NCBI GenBank assembly: GCA_037447655.1
Contig: JBBHKE010000367.1
Coordinates: forward strand, 1-64,000
Direction of reading: 5' to 3'
From: Zygnema cylindricum
Lineage: Eukaryota > Streptophyta > Zygnematophyceae > Zygnematales > Zygnemataceae
DNA length: 64,000 bases
Both the position numbers and the translations under genes were made by a program. The notes below the pieces were generated by a model. It was not told where the DNA came from. It saw nothing but the letters and a program-made list of their open reading frames with translations, and searched no databases. Shown here one piece after another: positions 57,991 through 64,000 of this stretch (position 1 is the first letter of the stretch; each line of letters opens with the position of its first letter).

Positions 57991-60241
57991 ACAAAATTAC
58001 AATTCACACATATGGCGAACCGAATTACAATTTACACAAATGGCGAACCCATGGATCAACACAATGATAGCAAATGTATAGCTTTCTACAATGTAACACA
58101 ATCAAGAGGACCTTCATTTGTTACCGGTGAGGATGGGATGCACCTATATGTGAATGCAATCAACGATACAAAAATCAAGTGCGCAAATATAATTGTAGTT
58201 GTACACCCTTCTCATTTGATGATTATTGATAATTAACATTATTTTTGAATAAGTATGAATGTATTACTTTTTTTATTGACCTATTGTCATGATTCATGTT
58301 TTATGATAATCAACTTTTATTTTGAAAAAGTATTATTCGACTACTTTATTTTTTTCACCTATTGTCATGATTGATGTTTTACGAACAACTAGATTTCCAA
58401 TAATGATCGTATATGTGTTAAGTTGTGGTGGTTTACAACGTTTAGAAAGTGATTTTTAAGACCGTCAACAATTAAGCTTTAGACTTTAGAGTGATTTAAG
58501 TTTTTCAAAAAAATCAAAGAGCACATAAAAAATTACATTTTTGTTAAAATAGTCCACCTTCTCAAATAAACGTCACTAAGCATAGTGTCATGCATTAAAA
58601 ATATTCAATTTTTCAATACATTGACGGGTCTATACAAAAGAAAAAAAAATCAGTTTGTTAATGGAATTTATGATATCTGCATTATGTGGAAGCAAAAAAG
58701 ATACCTGGTCCAAAAAACGTATTAGACACTGACAATTGGTTTTGGTGATCATTATCTTTCCATGATGAATATTTTGTTGAGTTTGGAGTATTGAAAATGG
58801 ACTACTCATGGTCAACACTATATTGGTCAAAATTTCATATTTCGCGGATGACTTTTATTTGTTGTCAATATAATTTTTACAAACGTGAAAAATTGGAACT
58901 AAATTTGGCAACTTATTGTGCAAAAAAAGGGTTTTTAGAAAAAAATATGCATTTATGGATTGATTTGTTAAGAAAAACCTAGGGAAACAATGAATATGAT
59001 TTTGGCCAACAAAATTTTATAGGAGAGAACATACAACAAACAATCTATACAACAAATATTTGTAATACGTCAAATTGGTTAAGGTTTTTTTCCTGTATTG
59101 TTATGATAACCGGGTATGCAAATAATCGTCACCCGTAATGTGAAAACATCTCTTTTCGTCTTCTACGAGGATTTACCTTACTTTATATTTGTTACTGGTT
59201 ACATTTTGCTCAGCGAACATGTGGATAAAAATCATAAAACCATTTTGTTTCTCTTGATGCGTTATAAAAAAAGAGACTTGGTTTTCCTTTTCAAACATGT
59301 TTGGATTATGTTTTGGTGTTCAAGTATACTCTTTAAAACTTGGTCTAAATTGGGCTAAATACGTCTTGCTTAATGGAAAAAAACAATGGTTTATTGAAAT
59401 ACATGTATGAGAATCAATTGTGGTCCATTTTGTTTTAAATATTAGCGAACATGCAAAATCTTTAATGCTATATTTAATACAAATGAGAGAACGATAGATA
59501 AAAACAAAACAAATAGAAAAGCGGAAGAAAACAATAAAGCAATGCACACGGGGAGAAGACTCCACCAAAAGACAAATATTTTCCACTGAATTCTTTTTCC
59601 TCATATACAAATTGTTTTTTCCCCTCTCATTCTAACTCTTTTATCTTTATAATCTTAAAATAAAATTAGAAAAGCAATGTACACAATTCAAAAAGTATTT
59701 TGGACGTGCGAATACGCCCCAATCAACACAAATCAACGAAACGAAATGAAGTACTAAACATACGACAATTAACCTAACATGCGCACAAAAAGTGTAGACG
59801 TAATCTGAAACCAAATTAAAACGAAATCTATAATCCTTCAAAATACACAATGTTCGACAAAACTAAGACGTCGTTTCACAATGTGCCCAACTATCACGCT
59901 CTCTTTCTAAAACCCCTTCCCAAACAAAAAAAAACCTAATGCACAGTGTTCAGTAAAATTAAAACGTCCTTTCATAATGTACCCAACTATATTTCTCTTG
60001 ATGTGAAACCTTTACCCATATCAAAATAAACCTAATTTAGGTTTTCCTCTTAACAAAAAATTATAGACCGTCACTTTTGTCAATATGTCTGCGATTTTTT
60101 TTTATATCGATACGTATAAAAAATCGATTTTTTGCACAGCCAGTAAACCGTGGACAAAACTGCCACTGAATTCAAATATGTTTTCTCCACTTTGTCAATG
60201 ACCGCACTTTACGGAAGCGTCCTCAAGCTTATCTTGGTATT
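57991..60241. other. AT-rich region without identifiable genes
   Basis: Small frames at 57,982-58,236 and 58,791-58,982 (plus) and 59,320-59,850 (minus) have no recognisable domains; the first begins in LTR relic sequence. Two near-identical phrases (CACCTATTGTCATGATT and GACCTATTGTCATGATT) at about 58,280 and 58,360 mark a small duplication. It is probably the decayed interior of the plus-oriented LTR element. Confidence 0.35.
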
Positions 60242-60750
60242 CTAACATTTTAAACACCCAATCAGTATCCCTAATTCTCGATGCGAGGCGCCGGAGTCAA
60301 TAATCCACTCCTTGTCGTTTTGCATTTCGAAAGATAGAGGTTCGTTGGTGACACTTAGCGTGGAAAAGGTAATCGGTCTTTCGTCCCTCTCATCATTCTC
60401 CCCAACGAAGTGACCATGGCCACCGAATCGGCCGCATCGTCCACCGCACCCCCCTCTATCAAATCGGCCACCGCCTCGTCCACCAAATTTGCCACTACCG
60501 TCGCTGCGGCCGCCGCTGCCGTCGGCGGTGGCAAATTTGGTGGACGAGGCGGAGGCCGATTTGATAGAGGGGGGTGCGGTGGACGATGCGGCCGATTCGG
60601 TGGCCATGGCCACTTCGTTGGGGAGAATGATGAGAGGGACGAAAGACCAATCGGTATCCCTAATTCTCTCAGAATCTCTTTAATCCATATTTGCACCTTT
60701 GACGTATGACAGGCAACCATCGATTCATCCTCCGTGGAACTCAAAGCAAC
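60242..60750 (-). pseudogene. Rearranged copia relic: gag/protease fragment, fold-back and RNase H fragment
   Basis: On the minus strand, about 60,750-60,669 encodes the RNase H motif STEDESMVACHTSKVQIWIK. At 60,527-60,290 a Gly/Arg-rich gag tail (GRFDRGGCGGRCGRFGG) is followed by the protease motif WIIDSGAS. Between them the gag tail is repeated in inverted orientation. Frames of 99-129 codons on both strands come from the palindrome. Confidence 0.65.
60375..60648. repeat. Inverted repeat, 121-bp arms, 32-bp spacer
   Basis: The arms 60,375-60,495 and 60,528-60,648 are near-perfect reverse complements, around a GC-rich spacer containing GCGGCCGCCGC. A 21-bp direct repeat with one mismatch (CAATC(A/G)GTATCCCTAATTCTC) lies at 60,259-60,279 and 60,648-60,668. 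Confidence 0.9.
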
Positions 60751-61046
60751 CCTTGGTTGTTAGCGCAAACTCTAACAAATTGTTGTGACGCAAGAAACAA
60801 AAACATAACCGGATGTTAACTTTCCATTATCAAAGTCTTTGCACCCAATGTGTATCACATAATCTATTAGACTTTAAAGAATCTGACCCAAAGTTGGGTT
60901 GGAAACCAGGCCGATATTGATAATGTAGCCTAGAGAGTGGGAGAAACACTTTATCACCTCCTAGTGTGATTTTTCGAAGCTTGACCATATCAGCTCACGA
61001 TTCATAACGCTGCCAAAATATTTGTTCGCGTCCCCACATTGAAGTA

Positions 61047-61263
61047 CACCTTGAATCGCTATTAGGGTTGATAATTTTTTCGCCGTTGAAAACATATTTT
61101 ATCCGTACACACTTGTCTGATTTTCAAATTGAGACTGCCAATCGGAAGCTGAGAATGTTACCTTTCAATCGCAACCGTCAGATATATAATCGGACATGTG
61201 TATTCGGAAAAATAATTTTTTAAGTGACCAAAAATACATTAACATTAATAGAGATTCACGGTG
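61047..61263. mobile_element. TA-flanked MITE (217 bp)
   Basis: The termini are CACCTTGAATCGCTATTAGG and AATAGAGATTCACGGTG, with TA at 61,045-61,046 and 61,264-61,265. The interior (CCAATCGGAAGCTGAGAATG, CAATCGCAACCGTCAGA) matches 18,229-18,432 and 25,281-25,495. Confidence 0.75.
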
Positions 61264-61559
61264 TACATTAGCTTGTAGGTCGCCTGAAGTAGACATTTCG
61301 GCTCATTTCCAACGATATGTTGGATCGGATCATAAACGCGGTAAACACTCCCTGTACACTATATCAGACGAAACTCCTTATTCAAATTTTCCCTTCTGTT
61401 TTTGTGTTTACACATTGAACGTCTTACGACACAACCAAATTCGGGGATGAAGTAAAGTCGACATTTCTGTCATATCATAATTCGTGTGGATTTTTGTCGC
61501 CCAATAGCGAGGTTAACCTCGACTACAAATATTATTCATTGTAAGAATAAAGTTTCCCA

Positions 61560-61745
61560 AAGAAGAATTCTCCCGCTAGGTTCGTTGTCACAAATGCCAC
61601 CATTTCTTGCTAAGTCCTATTTTTTCCTTTAGCCACACCGATAGGCTCCGAAGAATATGGAGTCTTTAATTCTTGGCAAATTCCTCATTTTTTACAATAT
61701 GATTCTTACGACTTTAAACTCCCCTCCGTTTTGGGATCTCCGAGC
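61560..61745 (-). pseudogene. copia integrase relic
   Basis: The minus strand reads TPYSSEPIGVAKGKNRT, stop, QEMVAFVTTNLAGEFFFG. This corresponds to the integrase region around the catalytic Glu (TPYSxxxNGVAERKNRT). The Glu position itself is Lys here, so it is dead. Upstream, NGGEF remains of the second Asp motif are visible. Probably the same relic as 60,242-60,750. Confidence 0.55.
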
Positions 61746-61799
61746 TTTAAGTTACGATCACTTTGGCGCTCCACCGTGACATGTCATTATTTAAATCTT

Positions 61800-62937
61800 G
61801 AGGAAGCATCAAATTTATGTTTCAATAAAATTACCTAAGAGAAGTGAGAATAATCGTACAACACCAATCGATATGATGTACTTTTTCTTTCGAGACTCTC
61901 CGATTTGATGTTGCCGCATAGATCGGTGTGCGGGAACTCAATTGGGTGTGTACTCGAAATTTTCATCGCATGCAAAGGGAATATGTACGGCGGACAGAGC
62001 TTGAACCCACGATATGATTTCCGGTCGTCGAATCTTTTCGCACGTGTGAAATTTAAGCCGGCTCCTGACGTGGCTCAAAAGTTGAAAGAAAAAAAGAGAT
62101 GACTTGGCACGAGGGATAAATGACAAATTTTGCGAAACAAGCGACGCAGCGAAATGTCTTCAAAAGTTCAAATGTGAATTGACGACTTTCACTATTAAAA
62201 GTACCACCAAAAAAAAAAGGAAAAAAAACTAGAAAAACAAAATAGGTTAAAGGTTAAAGGTTTTCAGGTTTTTTTGGTTAACCACAAAAGGTTTTGATGC
62301 TGACATATTAAGTTTCATCGATAAAGACAAAACCGTGCCAAAAATCGTGCATCGGGACGTGTCAAGCGGCCTCATAACGTAGCGTCACCCGAGACATGAC
62401 AAGACATGCACGGACGAGAGAAGCCAAAATGAATGGATAATGATTTGACGCCACGTGGAATATCTCGACGTCGCAACTTTCCACGACAAAATCGGGACCA
62501 CAGGATCGCAACAATAATGCGTACGGTCAGCTCGTCCTTCGATAGCCGTAAACGAACTCTCAAAACTTGTCCCAACGGCCACTTTTGTAAATAAAGGTTT
62601 TGGGATGCGTAAATTATGACTTGCTGGATTCGCACGATATAATGGACGTACAAAATGCGTACTTTTGAATTGGTCCAGATTTAAGTGACAGATTTCTGAC
62701 AATGATAGTGACGTCGAACACAGTACGGACACGCGCATTTTGGATTCCATCTTGTTTTTTCGAAATTTACGGTGATTGTCCGAAGCGGTTGACCGTACGG
62801 CGATTGCTTAAGGCGAAACGTACGAAAAGTGCGAACGGTCAAATTGACGTTCGCCGATTCGCTGTAAAATGCACGAAAGACGGTTAGTTCAGTTCTTGCT
62901 ACGACTACAGTACGGTAGTGAAGTCCTTGACTCGGTT
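61800..62937. other. Intergenic region without identifiable genes
   Basis: Overlapping frames on both strands at 62,372-63,016 show no motif. GTACGG-rich words continue. Nothing further is recognised. Confidence 0.35.
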
Positions 62938-63083
62938 CCCACCTTTGAAGAAAAAGAAAGAAAAAAAAAGAAAACTGTTTCCCAAAGTCAAATCCGTAGT
63001 CGCTCCGAATCTTCACGTTTTAAGAAGAAGAAAGAAAACGAAAGAAAAACGAAGAAACTGCTTTCCAAAGTCAAATCAGTAAG
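62938..63083. repeat. Polypurine tandem repeat, about 70-bp unit
   Basis: Two units each run GAAGAAAAAGAAAGAAAA then CTGTTTCCCAAAGTCAAATC. Further units occur at 63,885-64,000 after an interruption of about 0.8 kb. Confidence 0.7.
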
Positions 63084-63864
63084 GGTGCGTCTCTATGTAC
63101 TTCAAACTTAGAGATTTTTTTTTGTTGTTTAGCGCAGATCCGGCGGACTCCAATTTCTCAGTGACTGCGACAAGTTTGAGATTTGGAGAGAGAAGTTAGA
63201 GGTAGACTGCCTCGGCTTCTTTCTATATTTCTATTTAGACCTAGAAAATACTAATAAATCCATTAGTTTCTACAGATGACCCACGTCATTTTTCGTAACT
63301 GCTTGTGACGTCGCGTGATTTTTCGTGACATTGTAGACCTACCGCCCTCCAGCGTGTGACGTTTCACGGTTGAAGAAGATGCGTTTTGACTTTGCGTCTA
63401 TTGTCGGCTCGACGTGAAATGGCATCGGAACCTTGAGACCCTGCAAAAAAAAAATCCGTACCGGATAGAAACGGACAAAACAAAGCAAACTGTGTACTTC
63501 TATTTGTCGTATTACACAAAAACGGACAAAACATTGCGAATCGCGTACACTTCCACGTCGCTTGAAATCATTTGAACTTTTTCAACAAAACATTACACGT
63601 GCGAATACGTGTTCCTATTTGTTTATATAAAATCCCTAATTTTAAAACACATCGGCCCTGTATTTTAAAGATAAGGTTGAAGATGACGTTTTTTGTCGTC
63701 GAAGTGGGTCGAAGAACATAAGACGACAAGATGTAGTACATTTTAAAATCGATGATGACGCAAAATGTACTTCTCTTTTTTTCTATTTTATTGTACGGTT
63801 GATGCTTACGCGGTACGGCTCTAAGTTTGACAGGAAAACGACAGAAAAAAACCCTTACTTAAGA
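63084..63864. other. Probable insertion splitting the polypurine repeat
   Basis: It begins AGTAAGGGTGCGTCTCTATG and ends with CCCTTACTTAAG, both resembling the terminus at about 3,172-3,210. The segment contains a 126-bp copia LTR fragment. Matching target duplications could not be fixed. Confidence 0.35.
63149..63274 (-). repeat. Copia LTR terminal fragment (126 bp)
   Basis: It matches the TG-end of the intact LTRs (compare 49,850-49,974), ending GTTTCTACA on the plus strand. A solo fragment; the other LTR end is absent. Confidence 0.85.
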
Positions 63865-63884
63865 TCCATCTAAATATCGAATCT

Positions 63885-64000
63885 TGACCTTAGAAGAAAA
63901 AGAAAGAAAAAGAAAGAAACAGTTTTCCAAAGTCATATCCATCGTCGATTTGAATATACAATCTTCACCTTGGAAGAAAAAGAAAGAAAAAAAAACAAAG
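63885..64000. repeat. Polypurine tandem repeat continued to window edge
   Basis: Same unit as 62,938-63,083: GAAGAAAAAGAAAGAAA with CAGTTTTCCAAAGTCATATC. It runs off the right end. Confidence 0.7.

Noticed and set aside
57982-58236. 84-codon plus frame as a host gene
   Set aside because: Begins inside an LTR relic (its first residues parallel the LTR-derived residues of the intact element) and shows no domain.
60355-60744. Apparent genes of 99-129 codons on both strands
   Set aside because: They are the two readings of a 121-bp inverted repeat in a dead copia relic.
1-64000. CRISPR array or bacterial operon
   Set aside because: No regularly spaced identical repeats with unique spacers; genes have spliceosomal introns and plant-type transposons.

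Overview
The window looks like nuclear DNA of a land plant or close streptophyte relative. It holds three spliced minus-strand genes with GT-AG introns, namely a cytosolic-type glucose-6-phosphate dehydrogenase (5' end only), a soluble pyrophosphatase-domain protein, and a transportin-SR / MOS14 (TNPO3) orthologue. It also holds an intact Ty1/copia element primed by a plant-type initiator tRNA-Met fragment, and dense plant-style DNA transposons (hAT-like, PIF/Harbinger-like and TA-flanked MITEs). The species cannot be named from the sequence. Nothing is bacterial, organellar or CRISPR-like.

Layout. 1-0.83 kb: first two coding exons of G6PD, running off the left edge. 0.83-9.4 kb: AT-rich intergenic DNA with three recognisable DNA transposons, one nested inside another with target-site duplications visible at both levels. 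9.4-11.66 kb: two-exon gene for a 651-residue protein whose core is a family I inorganic pyrophosphatase fold with a degraded metal-binding site and a long C-terminal extension. 11.7-17.8 kb: mostly anonymous repeats and relics. 17.8-31.2 kb: a tandem segmental duplication of about 6.4-6.9 kb that carries the last six exons of the transportin gene twice. 21.1-41.6 kb: the transportin gene. I reconstruct 28 exons that keep frame throughout and give 974 residues. The intact 3' end is the distal copy; the copy next to exon 22 has a truncated exon 26.

42-64 kb is transposon territory: two hAT-like elements (one with a nested PIF/Harbinger MITE), decayed copia relics at 46.5-48.7, 55.4-58.0 and 60.2-61.8 kb, and a young full-length copia element at 48,934-55,367 (1,041-bp LTRs, about 1% different, CAGTG target duplication, one open gag-pol frame). 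Several relics belong to that same copia family.

Functionally the three host genes are unrelated: NADPH production, a probable non-catalytic pyrophosphatase relative, and nuclear import of SR splicing factors. No operon or cluster logic is expected. The most notable observations are the degenerate pyrophosphatase-like protein, the broken tandem copy of the transportin 3' end with its frame-phase consequences, and a copia primer-binding site that overlaps the likely gag start codon.
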